Assembly: GCA_003215635.1 (NCBI GenBank) | Contig: QCKC01000005.1 | Location: 21,739 to 85,738, forward strand | Direction of reading: 5' to 3' | DNA length: 64,000 bases | DNA from: Prochlorococcus sp. AG-409-J19 | GTDB lineage: Bacteria; Cyanobacteriota; Cyanobacteriia; PCC-6307; Cyanobiaceae | Shown: positions 47,399-56,499 of the stretch, piece by piece | Layout: every line of letters begins with the position of its first letter | Position numbering within the stretch: the stretch's first letter is position 1 | Translations under genes and position numbers: made by a program | Notes under the pieces: model-generated | Told to the model about the DNA's origin: nothing | The model's input: only the letters and a program-made list of their open reading frames with translations | Database searches by the model: none

Positions 47399-48334
47399 TT
47401 AAATGCCCTCAGCAGCTTGAACTTTTTCTACTTGTTTCTTTTTGAGAACTAACATTATTTGTGCGAGAGTCACTCCAGCAAAGAATGTTAATAGTCCCAA
47501 AACTCTTAGTGGATCTTGTAGAACAACTTCTGTATCAAGTTGGCCGAAGCCACCTACATTCGGGTCGTCGGTTAATCGATCTCCAGATGCTACTGAATCA
47601 CCAATGCTAACGATTAGATTTGGGCCGGCAGGAATAGTTTCAGTATTTATCTCTTCATTGTTTTTAGATTTTATATTTATAATCCTAGCGCCATTTTCTC
47701 CAGCTTTGATGTCAGATATGATGCCTTCTGCAGGTGAAATAAAGATATTATTATTGCTTTTTTCACCGGTTGGATAAACTTGTCCCCTTCCTCTATTCCC
47801 TCCTACATGTATTGAATATTTGCCAAAATGAATATTGCTATCTTTATGTGGATCGGGAGATAAAATAGGGAAAACTATTTCTTTGTTTTGATCTCCAGGC
47901 AATGGTCCTACAATAATTATATTTTCTTGCTCTTCACTGTATTGGGTAAAGTAAACACCTTGCGTCTCTTCTTTTATTGAATCTGTCCAACGATCTTGTG
48001 GGGCGAGCTTGAACCCATCTGGAAGCATTACAAGAGCTCCTACTTGTAATGGCACATCACTTCCATCAGCTCCTATTTCTTGCAAGCCTGACTTATAAGG
48101 TATTTTTACAACAGCTTTGAATACGCTATCCGCACCTACAGATTGTGGGACCTCTGCTTGGGTTTTCATGTTCGCTAGGTGGCAGTTTGCACAAACAATT
48201 TTGCCTGTAGCTTCTCTGGGGTTTTCATAATTTTGCTGTGCCCAGAATGGATAAGCAAAGGTAGCTTTTGGCACTACCAGTACTGATAGGAGAAGGAATG
48301 AAAAGGCGAAGAGAAAGGTTATTGAGCGTCGCAT
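47399..48334 (-). CDS. petA: Cytochrome f (apocytochrome f)
   Basis: Encodes 311 residues from the ATG at 48334 ([11 protein letters not shown]); an ORF extension to 48394 would overlap petC and lose the normal signal peptide. Processing after ATFA exposes the N-terminal Tyr ([10 protein letters not shown]), whose amino group is a heme ligand. The heme c site is CANCH, and the lumenal domain is followed by one C-terminal anchor helix ([20 protein letters not shown]). It passes electrons from the Rieske protein to plastocyanin or cytochrome c6. Confidence 0.97.
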   Translation of the reverse strand: MRRSITFLFAFSFLLLSVLVVPKATFAYPFWAQQNYENPREATGKIVCANCHLANMKTQAEVPQSVGADSVFKAVVKIPYKSGLQEIGADGSDVPLQVGALVMLPDGFKLAPQDRWTDSIKEETQGVYFTQYSEEQENIIIVGPLPGDQNKEIVFPILSPDPHKDSNIHFGKYSIHVGGNRGRGQVYPTGEKSNNNIFISPAEGIISDIKAGENGARIINIKSKNNEEINTETIPAGPNLIVSIGDSVASGDRLTDDPNVGGFGQLDTEVVLQDPLRVLGLLTFFAGVTLAQIMLVLKKKQVEKVQAAEGI

Positions 48335-48384
48335 TGTTTGAGATTTAGCGAATGGGATAACGATGAAGAGAGGTGATTGCGATA

Positions 48385-48921
48385 TCAACTCCACCAGGGT
48401 TGATTGCCAGTCCGAAAGTCAGTCTCTGTCCACTGACTTATTAGAACGTTGTCATCCTCAACGGCTACATGAGCTATGGCAAGAGAGAGAGGTGCAGGTC
48501 CTCTTACAACTTTCCCAGTGGCGTCATACTGACTGCCATGGCAAGGGCAAATAAATTTGTTGGAGCCGCTATTCCAGGGAACTACACAACCAAGGTGCGT
48601 ACATATCGCATTGATCCCGTAGCTACCTATTGCCTCTGGTCCTTCGACAATTAGATAAGTCGGGTCTCCTTTGAGACCCTGTACAAGACTTCTATCTCCT
48701 TCTGAATGGGTTGTTAACCATCCGGTTGCAGTAACTGGGTTGCCAAGCTCGTCTTTTGCAGTTGTACCCCCTCCTGTCCCACCGGCTCTAAGCGGGGTGA
48801 AATATTGTGAGACTGGGTAGAGAGCTCCAAGTGCGACTCCTGTAACGGTCCCAAAAGTTAGGAGATTCATGAACTGTCTCCTACCCATTGAGGGCACATC
48901 CATTGAAGTCATTTGTGTCAT
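48385..48921 (-). CDS. petC: Cytochrome b6f Rieske iron-sulfur subunit
   Basis: Encodes 178 residues: an N-terminal transmembrane anchor ([19 protein letters not shown]), a glycine-rich hinge ([14 protein letters not shown]), and the lumenal Rieske domain. The 2Fe-2S ligands are in [10 protein letters not shown] and CPCHGSQYD, with the disulfide cysteines present. It oxidises plastoquinol and hands electrons to PetA, whose gene begins 50 bp downstream. Confidence 0.97.
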   Translation of the reverse strand: MTQMTSMDVPSMGRRQFMNLLTFGTVTGVALGALYPVSQYFTPLRAGGTGGGTTAKDELGNPVTATGWLTTHSEGDRSLVQGLKGDPTYLIVEGPEAIGSYGINAICTHLGCVVPWNSGSNKFICPCHGSQYDATGKVVRGPAPLSLAIAHVAVEDDNVLISQWTETDFRTGNQPWWS

Positions 48922-49004
48922 GACAGATGTTCACTCTTGTCAGTATTAAGACCATTATGGACTGTGAAGGTCCAGTAACGCTGGGTGAAAATTGGTATTT
49001 TTAA

Positions 49005-49370
49005 ATGATTTTGGATTCTTTTTCTGAGTATGGACCAATTGAAGAGAGTAATGATGGGCCTTTAAAGGTTGATGAAGTAATGAATTGTCTGAGGCATCGC
49101 TGGAAGGCAACGTATGATTTGAAATTAATTGTGAGAAAAAAATGTCTTTATCTCCAAGTTATGTGGGCCTATTTGGAACAACAGTCATTCCCTTTGGATG
49201 AAGAAGCCTATCGAGAACGTTTGAATTCTGTTTTGGAGGTTATAAACCGATTGGGTCTATCAGGCTTGGTTAGATATTGGTTGCATACCGTGCGTCAGAG
49301 GCCACGGATAGGAAGAGCTGTTACTTTGCCGTTGGAGAATAACTGGCGCTTTGAAGAGTTTGTTATGTGA
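49005..49370 (+). CDS. DUF3067 family protein
   Basis: Encodes 121 residues without signal peptide or membrane segment. The family pattern is seen in YDLKLIVRKKCLYLQVMWAY, LEQQSFPLDEEAYRERLNSV and VRYWLHTVRQRPRIGRAVTL. DUF3067 is restricted to oxygenic phototrophs and also occurs in plants, where relatives are plastid proteins; the function is not known to me. It lies divergent from petC (83 bp) and overlaps the 3' end of the convergent tatC by 8 nt. Confidence 0.8.
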   Translation: MILDSFSEYGPIEESNDGPLKVDEVMNCLRHRWKATYDLKLIVRKKCLYLQVMWAYLEQQSFPLDEEAYRERLNSVLEVINRLGLSGLVRYWLHTVRQRPRIGRAVTLPLENNWRFEEFVM

Positions 49371-50130
49371 ATTTATCAACTAGAGCTACTAGAAGTACAC
49401 CAATGAAGAATAGACCCATAATTGCGGTTGCTAAAATCAACATTGTGATTGGATCAGTCGATGGAGTTAGGATTGCTCCTGAAAAAGCTGCAATCATTAC
49501 TACCCATCTCCATGCTATAAGCATCTTTTGCCAATGTAATATTCCAAGAATTCCTAGTATTAATTGTAAAATTGGTAGTTGAAAAGCCAGTCCAGTTGCA
49601 AACATTAAAAGAATTACAAAATCTAGGTAGCGTTCTATTGACCAAAGTGGTTCAACCACATCGGAACCATAATTAATTAAAAACCCTAGAGATGCTGGCA
49701 CTAATGACCACCAAGCAAATATTATTCCTATTAGAAATAAAACTGTTGAGCCTGCAACTGCAGGAGCAATAAGTCTTCTTTCCTTTTTTGTCAGTCCAGG
49801 TAACACAAAGGCAAGAATTTGATAAATAATAAAAGGGAGTGCAATAGTTAGTCCTGTATATCCCGCTACCTTTATTGAAACAAATAGGAATTCACCTGGA
49901 GATACTTGAAGAAATCTGATTGATCCTGCTGGTGCTTCGAGTAACTTAACAAGTGGTTTTACAAATAAAAGACTTATTGCGGCTCCTATAACAACAGAAC
50001 CTAAGCTCAGAAGAATTCTTTGCCTCAGTTCTTCTATATGTCCTGTTAAAGGCATATCAAGGTCAATATCCAAATCGGCTTCCTGATTAGCCTTTCTAGA
50101 GACATGTATTGGCGGAGGGGGCTGAAGCAA
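49363..50130 (-). CDS. tatC: Sec-independent protein translocase TatC
   Basis: Encodes 255 residues with six membrane helices. TatC recognises twin-arginine signal peptides such as those of PetC and perhaps the lipoprotein at 25.4 kb. The N-terminal motif MPLTGHIEELRQRILLSLGS carries the conserved Glu; LPFIIYQILAFVLPGLTKKE and FATGLAFQLPILQLILG are the other conserved parts. The polar N-terminal 28 residues may be partly untranslated if a later start is used. Confidence 0.95.
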   Translation of the reverse strand: MLQPPPPIHVSRKANQEADLDIDLDMPLTGHIEELRQRILLSLGSVVIGAAISLLFVKPLVKLLEAPAGSIRFLQVSPGEFLFVSIKVAGYTGLTIALPFIIYQILAFVLPGLTKKERRLIAPAVAGSTVLFLIGIIFAWWSLVPASLGFLINYGSDVVEPLWSIERYLDFVILLMFATGLAFQLPILQLILGILGILHWQKMLIAWRWVVMIAAFSGAILTPSTDPITMLILATAIMGLFFIGVLLVALVDKFT

Positions 50131-50311
50131 AGTTTGTAGTTGGTTTGGGGCTAGTAGATTTGAAGTCTCTGGTTTTTGTATTTGAGTGGTTAGAAGTTTA
50201 TATATAACTTTAGTTATCTTAGCCTTTGATGAAATTAATATAGGAATATATTAAAAAGGTAAATTATATGATTGAAATTTTTGTTCTTTGGTTCTATCTC
50301 TGAGTGTTTTC

Positions 50312-50584
50312 TTATTTAGACTTGGAATTATTTCTACTTGCAATAGTTGGGTCTGGAAGAATAAAAGGAGGACATTCGTTTAATGTTGATTTCCCATAGT
50401 CTTCATATTCTCTGTAGCCTCCCATCTTCCCATTTGTTTTCATTAGAGCACTTGTAAAAGCCAAAAGAAGGAAGACAGTTGGAGCCCCAATAATCAAAGC
50501 TGCACCAAATAAATATCCGATAAGAAATTCTGGGAAAGTGTGATTCCCTAGGAATTCGTGGGTACCTAGAAGAAAATCCAGCAT
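50312..50584 (-). CDS. Small integral membrane protein, function unknown
   Basis: Encodes 90 residues with one or two membrane helices (FLIGYLFGAALIIGAPTVFL then LLAFTSALMKTNG). A polar C-terminal tail (YREYEDYGKSTLNECPPFIL) follows. The start MLDFLLGTHEFLGNHTFPEF looks conserved in kind, with an amphipathic lead-in reminiscent of small thylakoid subunits. It is on the same strand as tatC, 181 bp upstream of it. I cannot name a family. Confidence 0.68.
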   Translation of the reverse strand: MLDFLLGTHEFLGNHTFPEFLIGYLFGAALIIGAPTVFLLLAFTSALMKTNGKMGGYREYEDYGKSTLNECPPFILPDPTIASRNNSKSK

Positions 50585-50834
50585 TTGCGACTGTTTTTGG
50601 TCTCCTGATGATAGGACATTGCAACCCCTTTATGACTTTTTGACTTGCTGTATCAAACTCCTTCTTCTTTTTGGAAGATGTTCTTAGGACCCTTTTTGAA
50701 GGCTTTTAGATCTCATTTGAGAGTTGAGACCTCTAGTTGAGAATTTGGCTATTGCCTTGAAAAGTTTTTTTGGAATATGTTCCGAATTGCTTCTGATATT
50801 TATGTTTTTGTTAAGAGCCGCTTGAGTGAGCAGC

Positions 50835-52547
50835 TTATTTGGAGATTTGCTGGAAAAGGTCCTTATTTATTTTTTCAGGATGCCCCCAGCAAACTTTAAA
50901 TTTTCTAAAACTTATAGTTCCACTAATTGACCCTGGAATTCTTTGAAGCTCATCAGTAGATGCCATTACAATAGGAACGCTTTTATTTGCTTTTGCACGG
51001 CTGTAGAAAGCGGCTAAATCTGCAGCCATTTCTAGATCGCCTTCCTGAGGGATCCCTGCAGATGCTTTTAGTACAACATGACTACCTGGACATTCTTGAG
51101 CATGAAACCAAATATCGCCACTGCGGGCTTGCCGAATACTTATTAATTCGTTCTGGCGATGGTTTCGACCAACTTGAATTTTCAGGCCACCAGGACTTTT
51201 TAATTCTAGAGCTGAATGAGTTTTTCTTTTGATTTTTTTGTAAGGGACATTATTTTTCTTTTTTGAATTTAAAAATACATCTAACTCTTCACTTAATTCA
51301 TTTATATGTGTTAATTTTTGATCTTTATTTGCCCACTGATCTGTGATGGTATGATTTAAAAAGGTTTCAGTACAATTTATAATGTCAATACGTTCTTGAT
51401 GTATTTTTATTCTCTCTTCAATTAAGGAAATCGATCGACGTTGTTTCTTTGCCTTGCGATAGAGGTTTTGGGCTTCTCTGATATTATCCTTGCTGGGATT
51501 AGCCTTTGCCAATAAAGTGTCTGCTTGCTTTTGAAGAAGATCGTTATGTTTGGCATCGAGTAGAGATTGTTCTTGCCCCTTTAGAATAGATGACTCTGAA
51601 TTTTTGAATTTAATTAACCGTTTTTGTAATTCCTCCAGCTTTTCTTGTAAATTCTTTTCTTCTAGCTTATTTCTATAGTACCTGCCAAGTTGAAGAGAAA
51701 TATTGGCATTCGAATCTGTGGGTTTATTTTCTATTCCCCAAACTGTGTAATCACTTGGACCTGTAAATTTCAAATGAAAATTATTAGTGTCTAATTGATT
51801 AAGCCATGAAAGCCAATTTTGGTGAATTCTTTTCCATTCTTCTTCGGGGATATTTTCAACTGAAAGTGCAAGTAATGAATTCGAGACTAATTTATTATTA
51901 TAAACAAGTTGAGTAGCTAAAGAAGGACTTATTCCTTGATAGCATTCTTGAAGAGCTTCTCTAAGACTTTTAGGAATAAGGCATAGTCTTTCTTTCCATC
52001 GTTCATATGGTTCACTTATTTTTGGTGGGATACCATTTATTGAAGGAGGAGAAACATATAAATCTCCTGTTCCAATTGGCCGAACCCTTGAGTGGTGATT
52101 ACGGATTTGTTTCCCAATAGCAATAACTCTTCTTTTTTGATCTAGAAGTAATAAATTGCTATGTCTTCCCATTATTTCAATAACTAAAAACCGTTGAATA
52201 ACCTCTCCGGGGCGATTAGCTAGTCCAAATTCTACTATTCTCTCAAATCCTTCTTGTTTAATCTCTATAAGGGCCATTTTACCTAGGCTGTATTGGAGTT
52301 GTTTCGCTAATGTGCTTTTGCTCCCAATATGAGTTGGTTTATCTATCTCAACGAGTCTTGCTGAAGCTGCATGCCAACAAAGTTCTAGCCAAATTATTCC
52401 TTTTAAAGTGCGTAAACTTATTTGAATGGTGTGAGAATTGCTTTGTTGTGCTAACTCGAATCTGCTGGGGATGATACTTTGCCTTAATTCTGAGACTACT
52501 GCTTTTAGGCTGGTGAGGTCCATTGATTGTAAGGCTTGAGTTGCCAT
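50835..52547 (-). CDS. rqcH: NFACT-family protein, Rqc2/RqcH homologue
   Basis: Encodes 570 residues from the methionine at 52547 (MATQALQSMDLTSLKAV); the frame starts at 52574. NFACT-N is seen in LVIEIMGRHSNLLLLDQKR, a long coiled coil takes up about residues 285-400 and NFACT-R the C-terminal part (GGLKIQVGRNHRQNELISIR, GDIWFHAQECPGSHVVLK). RqcH binds stalled 50S subunits with peptidyl-tRNA and adds alanine tails. Older annotation calls it fibronectin-binding protein. It is divergent from gmk. Confidence 0.88.
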   Translation of the reverse strand: MATQALQSMDLTSLKAVVSELRQSIIPSRFELAQQSNSHTIQISLRTLKGIIWLELCWHAASARLVEIDKPTHIGSKSTLAKQLQYSLGKMALIEIKQEGFERIVEFGLANRPGEVIQRFLVIEIMGRHSNLLLLDQKRRVIAIGKQIRNHHSRVRPIGTGDLYVSPPSINGIPPKISEPYERWKERLCLIPKSLREALQECYQGISPSLATQLVYNNKLVSNSLLALSVENIPEEEWKRIHQNWLSWLNQLDTNNFHLKFTGPSDYTVWGIENKPTDSNANISLQLGRYYRNKLEEKNLQEKLEELQKRLIKFKNSESSILKGQEQSLLDAKHNDLLQKQADTLLAKANPSKDNIREAQNLYRKAKKQRRSISLIEERIKIHQERIDIINCTETFLNHTITDQWANKDQKLTHINELSEELDVFLNSKKKNNVPYKKIKRKTHSALELKSPGGLKIQVGRNHRQNELISIRQARSGDIWFHAQECPGSHVVLKASAGIPQEGDLEMAADLAAFYSRAKANKSVPIVMASTDELQRIPGSISGTISFRKFKVCWGHPEKINKDLFQQISK

Positions 52548-52609
52548 CGACTTATGTTGGACTTCGTTACACATATTCTCCTACTCTGTATTATCTAATC
52601 CATTTATAA

Positions 52610-53179
52610 ATGTCATTATCTAAACCTCAAAGTAAATTGACAGTAATAACCGGTCCCAGTGGTGTAGGGAAAGGTTCTTTAGTCAGAAAGCTTTTAGAGT
52701 CGCATACAGATTTATGGTTGTCTGTCTCTGCGACAACACGAGAGCCGAGGCCAGGAGAAATTGATGGTCAACATTATTTCTTTTTAGATAAGGACGATTT
52801 TATAAAATTAATAGAGCATGGGGGGCTTCTTGAATGGGCCAAGTTTGCTGGCAATTACTATGGAACGTTAAGGAAGCCAGTAGAAGAAAAATTAGTTGAA
52901 CATAGATATGTATTGCTTGAGATTGAGCTCGAAGGTGCTCGTCAAATACGTAAAAGTTTTCCAGATGCTTTCCAAATCTTTTTGGCACCTCCTAACTCTA
53001 TTGAACTTGAAAGAAGGATACGTGGAAGAGGAACTAACTCTGAGGAGGATATAAATAATCGCTTGAAAAGAGCAAAAGATGAATTAGCTGCTAAGGATGA
53101 ATTTGATGCAATTGTGATTAATGATGATTTAGATGCTGCGGCAAATGAGTTGGAGGAGTTAATGGGACTACTCGCATAA
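52610..53179 (+). CDS. gmk: Guanylate kinase
   Basis: Encodes 189 residues. The P-loop [10 protein letters not shown] is at residues 16-25, and the GMP-binding region is [39 protein letters not shown] is also standard. It phosphorylates GMP to GDP. The short divergent spacer to the NFACT gene suggests neighbouring promoters. Length is normal. Confidence 0.96.
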   Translation: MSLSKPQSKLTVITGPSGVGKGSLVRKLLESHTDLWLSVSATTREPRPGEIDGQHYFFLDKDDFIKLIEHGGLLEWAKFAGNYYGTLRKPVEEKLVEHRYVLLEIELEGARQIRKSFPDAFQIFLAPPNSIELERRIRGRGTNSEEDINNRLKRAKDELAAKDEFDAIVINDDLDAAANELEELMGLLA

Positions 53180-53515
53180 GATAATTAAGCTTCTAAATTG
53201 ATTTGAATATGGGCTAACTATTCGTTCATTATTTTGTTTCTGATATCGATTAGAAACATTTTTTGCCTGTATGCTGAAAATATTTCGCAGATCATCTAAA
53301 GAGAGAAGTTGATATGCCCAGATTCTTTTGTCATATATATTGAATGCCTATTAAACAACAATAGTAAACTAAAAGGAAAATAATCTTAACGCGAAGTGTT
53401 GACTATGCTTAATCAGGAAATATATTAATTGGTATTGCCCCTTTATGTTATTTGGCAGGGGTTCATTCTCTGAACTTCTTAGTAAGGATATAGGAAGATT
53501 ATTGCTTGATTAACT
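53180..53515. other. Intergenic region between convergent gmk and psaJ
   Basis: A 336-bp AT-rich stretch with no open frame of useful length. Small inverted pairs occur near the psaJ side (GTTCA/TGAAC at 53461-53475 and a CCCC/GGGG pair around 53440-53462), which could help end the psaF-psaJ transcript. Nothing else is recognisable. Confidence 0.5.
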
Positions 53516-53629
53516 TTACATAGGGTGAAATAGAAGGTCTGGGAAGAAACGATTCCATTCGACTAGTATCCCTGCAGTAAGAGTGATCCAAATAGCTGCG
53601 ACGACTGGAGCGGCGTTGAGAAACTTCAT
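53516..53629 (-). CDS. psaJ: Photosystem I reaction center subunit IX
   Basis: Encodes 37 residues: [20 protein letters not shown], then [17 protein letters not shown]. It is the one-helix PsaJ subunit next to PsaF at the photosystem I periphery. The gene is too short for usual ORF cutoffs, but every part of the family pattern is there, including [12 protein letters not shown] at the C-terminus. It lies 67 bp downstream of psaF on the same strand, the normal psaF-psaJ operon. Confidence 0.96.
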   Translation of the reverse strand: MKFLNAAPVVAAIWITLTAGILVEWNRFFPDLLFHPM

Positions 53630-53696
53630 TGGTTAGGTTTTAGTAGAAATGTTTGAGAGAGAAATTCAGAAAAAACTCGAGATGAGTCTTTTCTGC

Positions 53697-54266
53697 TTAA
53701 TCAAAGAATTTCGGAATTGATCCTGAAAGCTCTTTATTGTATTCAGGTTCACGGAGCTCTCCACTTACTCCCTCTTTATGAGCCATTAATGGCCATTGAG
53801 CACCTTTGATAAGAGCGCTCCTTGCTGCCTGGAAATCAATCATGATCTCTTTATTTGCAGCGTTTTTACCACTTCTAGCAGATTTTAGATACTCTCTGCC
53901 GGACCATCCGATGATGCCTGCTATATAAATGAATATGTGAGCAGGTATGAGGACGTCACCTTCATGTCCTCTCATGGATAATGCTCCAAAGGGATCAAGA
54001 GTGGGGCCAATGATTAGGTGGGGCAATCCATCGTCTCCGCATGATGCCTTGCTATAACGCTCAAATCTGTTTATGTCCTTTTGTGTTACAGCAGCACTGG
54101 CTCTTTCCTGGAACCTTGGATTATCTGCACATGCAGTTAATCCTGAAGCCACATAGCTTGTGTCAGATCTGTCCCTATTGAGAGTTGGTCCACCTGCCGC
54201 ATTTGCGATTGGCGCAAACCCGAAGAGGAGGAACGTAGAGAGCAGAATGGCGAAAAAACGATGCAT
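53697..54266 (-). CDS. psaF: Photosystem I reaction center subunit III
   Basis: Encodes 189 residues. A lumenal signal peptide (MHRFFAILLSTFLLFGFAPI, cleaved near ANAAG) precedes a short lumenal domain with the disulfide cysteines in TACADNPRF and KASCGDDGLPHLI. HIFIYIAGIIGWSGREYLKS is the membrane helix. Like other cyanobacterial PsaF it lacks the long plastocyanin-docking extension of plants. It is cotranscribed with psaJ and divergent from tsaD (62 bp). Confidence 0.96.
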   Translation of the reverse strand: MHRFFAILLSTFLLFGFAPIANAAGGPTLNRDRSDTSYVASGLTACADNPRFQERASAAVTQKDINRFERYSKASCGDDGLPHLIIGPTLDPFGALSMRGHEGDVLIPAHIFIYIAGIIGWSGREYLKSARSGKNAANKEIMIDFQAARSALIKGAQWPLMAHKEGVSGELREPEYNKELSGSIPKFFD

Positions 54267-54286
54267 GATCCAATCCCTGTTTAAGC

Positions 54287-54307
54287 CTGTCTGGATACTA
54301 CAGACAG
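54287..54307. promoter_or_regulatory. Inverted repeat in the psaF-tsaD divergent promoter region
   Basis: CTGTCTG and CAGACAG are perfect 7-bp inverted arms separated by GATACTA, in the 62 bp between the two start codons. The geometry (7-7-7) fits a dimeric repressor or activator site, but I know of no cyanobacterial regulator with this consensus. Confidence 0.45.
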
Positions 54308-54328
54308 TATGTCACAAATGAAAGTTAG

Positions 54329-55417
54329 ATGAGATACACCCACAAAAGGCCATCAGTGCTGGCTCTCGAAACAAGTTGTGACGAGTCTGCAGTTGCTGTT
54401 ATTCGACTTGAATCAGGCAAGATCCGTGTGATGGCAAGCGTTGTGGCTTCACAAATTGAAGAACATTCAAAGTGGGGAGGTGTGGTTCCAGAAATTGCAT
54501 CAAGGAGACATGTTGAGGCTTTGCCTTTTCTTATTGAGCAGGCGGTGACTGAATCAGGGATGCTTATAGAAAATGTGGATGCGATAGCTGCAACTGTGGC
54601 GCCTGGTCTTGCAGGTTCATTGATGGTCGGATCTGTCACTGCTCGAACACTTGCTTCTTTGCATTCGTTGCCGTTTTTGGGGGTACACCATCTTGAAGGT
54701 CATCTTGCTTCTGTTCGTTTAGGTAATGCGCCGCCAGCCCCTCCTTACTTGGTATTACTTGTAAGTGGTGGACATACTGAATTGATTAGAGTTTCTTCTT
54801 ATTGGGAAATTGAGTGCTTAGGCCGTAGTCATGATGATGCAGTGGGTGAAGCTTTTGACAAAGTTGCACGACTGTTGGGACTTTCCTACCCAGGTGGCCC
54901 AGCTATAGAGAAGGTTGCTGAGGGAGGAGATTTTGCAAGATTTGCCTTGCCAAAAGGCAGGATCTCTATCCCCGGGGGGGGGTTCCATCCTTATCATTTT
55001 TCATTTAGTGGATTAAAGACAGCAATGCTAAGGAAAGTAGAAGCTATAAAAGATTCTGGAAAGAATGTCCCTGTGAATGATTTGGCTGCGAGTTTTGAGC
55101 ATGTTGTTGCGGAAGTTTTGGTAGAAAGAAGTTTGAAATGTGCAAAAGATCACGATTTATCGAGATTGGTTATGGTTGGAGGTGTTGCGGCTAATAACAG
55201 GCTTCGGACTTATATGGCTAAGAGGGGTTCTGAGCAAAATATCCAAGTTTTTTGTGCTCCCAAGGCTTTTTGCACAGATAATGCTGCAATGATAGGCGCG
55301 GCAGCGATAACTCGATTAGAATTAGGAAACGCCTCCAGTTCCTTTGAATTAGGAGTTTCTCCAAGATGGCCATTGGAGGATTCTTCAAAGCTTTATTGCT
55401 CTAATCCTCCTTTTTGA
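54329..55417 (+). CDS. tsaD: tRNA N6-threonylcarbamoyladenosine transferase
   Basis: Encodes 362 residues of the ASKHA-fold enzyme that, with TsaB and TsaE, finishes t6A at position 37 of ANN-decoding tRNAs. The N-terminal loop [15 protein letters not shown], the metal-binding [11 protein letters not shown] and [11 protein letters not shown], and the C-terminal [12 protein letters not shown] and [12 protein letters not shown] are all intact. It is followed by a high-light-inducible gene after 34 bp. Confidence 0.96.
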   Translation: MRYTHKRPSVLALETSCDESAVAVIRLESGKIRVMASVVASQIEEHSKWGGVVPEIASRRHVEALPFLIEQAVTESGMLIENVDAIAATVAPGLAGSLMVGSVTARTLASLHSLPFLGVHHLEGHLASVRLGNAPPAPPYLVLLVSGGHTELIRVSSYWEIECLGRSHDDAVGEAFDKVARLLGLSYPGGPAIEKVAEGGDFARFALPKGRISIPGGGFHPYHFSFSGLKTAMLRKVEAIKDSGKNVPVNDLAASFEHVVAEVLVERSLKCAKDHDLSRLVMVGGVAANNRLRTYMAKRGSEQNIQVFCAPKAFCTDNAAMIGAAAITRLELGNASSSFELGVSPRWPLEDSSKLYCSNPPF

Positions 55418-55451
55418 GTCATTTAATAAAAATTTTTTTGGGGTTTCACTT

Positions 55452-55634
55452 ATGACAACAGAACCAGTCTCTGACCCTAGTCAATTAGGAGAGCCAGTAA
55501 CTAACGGTGAATTGAATTCCTGGAGGAGAGGATTTACTCCACAAGCGGAGATATGGAATGGGAGAATGGCAATGGCTGGAATTGTTATATCTATAAGTTG
55601 TCTTGTCTTATTCCGGATATTTCTTCTGAATTGA
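55452..55634 (+). CDS. hli: High-light-inducible protein (Hli, one-helix LHC-like)
   Basis: Encodes 60 residues. The chlorophyll-binding LHC motif is present as AEIWNGRMAMAGIV (residues 32-45), with Glu33, Asn36 and Arg38 being the usual ligands, leading into one membrane helix (IVISISCLVLFRIF). The polar N-terminal 30 residues contain the TPQAEIWNG lead-in. Hli proteins bind chlorophyll and carotenoids and protect photosystems during stress. It lies between tsaD and a DUF1643 gene. Confidence 0.9.
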   Translation: MTTEPVSDPSQLGEPVTNGELNSWRRGFTPQAEIWNGRMAMAGIVISISCLVLFRIFLLN

Positions 55635-55657
55635 TTTGACAATTTTGTATATTAAAT

Positions 55658-56218
55658 ATGCTTTTAGCTCCCGGTAAATTATTAAATTCTTGGGAAAAAG
55701 AGGCTTTTTTTAGTGGATGTGGAAAATATCGTTGGTCTCTAAGGCTGTCTAATGATCCCCAGAAGAAGCACCTCTTATTCATAGGATTAAATCCCTCAGA
55801 TGCCTCTGAAGAAAGGAATGATCATACTCTTCTTAGATTAATAGGTTATTGCAATGAATGGGATTACGGAACACTTGTTGTCTTGAACTTGTTTGCGCGA
55901 ATAAGTAAATATCCAGCTCTTGTTAAAAGAATTAAAGATCCAGTTGGAGGCCTAAATGATTTAGAAATTGATCATTGGCTCCATGAATGGTCATCTTCTG
56001 ATGACTGGGACTTGTGGTTGGGATGGGGAGCTGATGGGACTTTGCTCAATCGAAATAATAATGTTTTGTTAATGCTTAAAAGATATTCCTTAGTACGTAG
56101 GAAGTTTTTCCCTAAATCTTCTGGGCCATTAACTCTTGGTTTTACAAAAGAAGGCCATCCTCGGCATCCGCTTTATCTTCCAAGATCGCTTAAACTAGAT
56201 CCTTATCCTGTGGAATAA
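55658..56218 (+). CDS. DUF1643 family protein
   Basis: Encodes 186 residues with the DUF1643 pattern: a short strand (FSGCGKYRWSLRL), LLFIGLNPSDASEERNDHTL, GTLVVLNLFARISKYPALV and WGADGTLLNRNNNVL. There is no signal or membrane segment. Proteins of this family are of unknown function and have a patchy distribution that includes phages. The codon use looks like the rest of the window. It follows hli by 23 bp. Confidence 0.8.
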   Translation: MLLAPGKLLNSWEKEAFFSGCGKYRWSLRLSNDPQKKHLLFIGLNPSDASEERNDHTLLRLIGYCNEWDYGTLVVLNLFARISKYPALVKRIKDPVGGLNDLEIDHWLHEWSSSDDWDLWLGWGADGTLLNRNNNVLLMLKRYSLVRRKFFPKSSGPLTLGFTKEGHPRHPLYLPRSLKLDPYPVE

Positions 56219-56499
56219 AGAATCAGGACTACCGGTGAAAAAATAATTTTCTAGTATTCGAACCAGTAGATTTAGTTGCTTTCTGTAGAAGCTTATGATG
56301 CTTCAATATTTAATGTAAATAAGTTTCTTCCTCTCATTAGAGAATAATCCTTTGTTCCTAAAAGTAGATATTCAGCTCAATTTCGATAGAATTAGCTAGT
56401 TATTCTTTATCTCTGTCCAGTTTCTTGCAGGGCGAGAGTATCTTCTAAATCTGCTCAGTATCTTTCAAGTGAGGAATTATCCTCGATTAGAACTTTTCT

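Noticed and set aside
50767..50900. A 40-codon plus-strand frame near the NFACT 3' end
   Set aside because: It overlaps the C-terminal codons of the NFACT gene, has no Shine-Dalgarno and looks like no known family.
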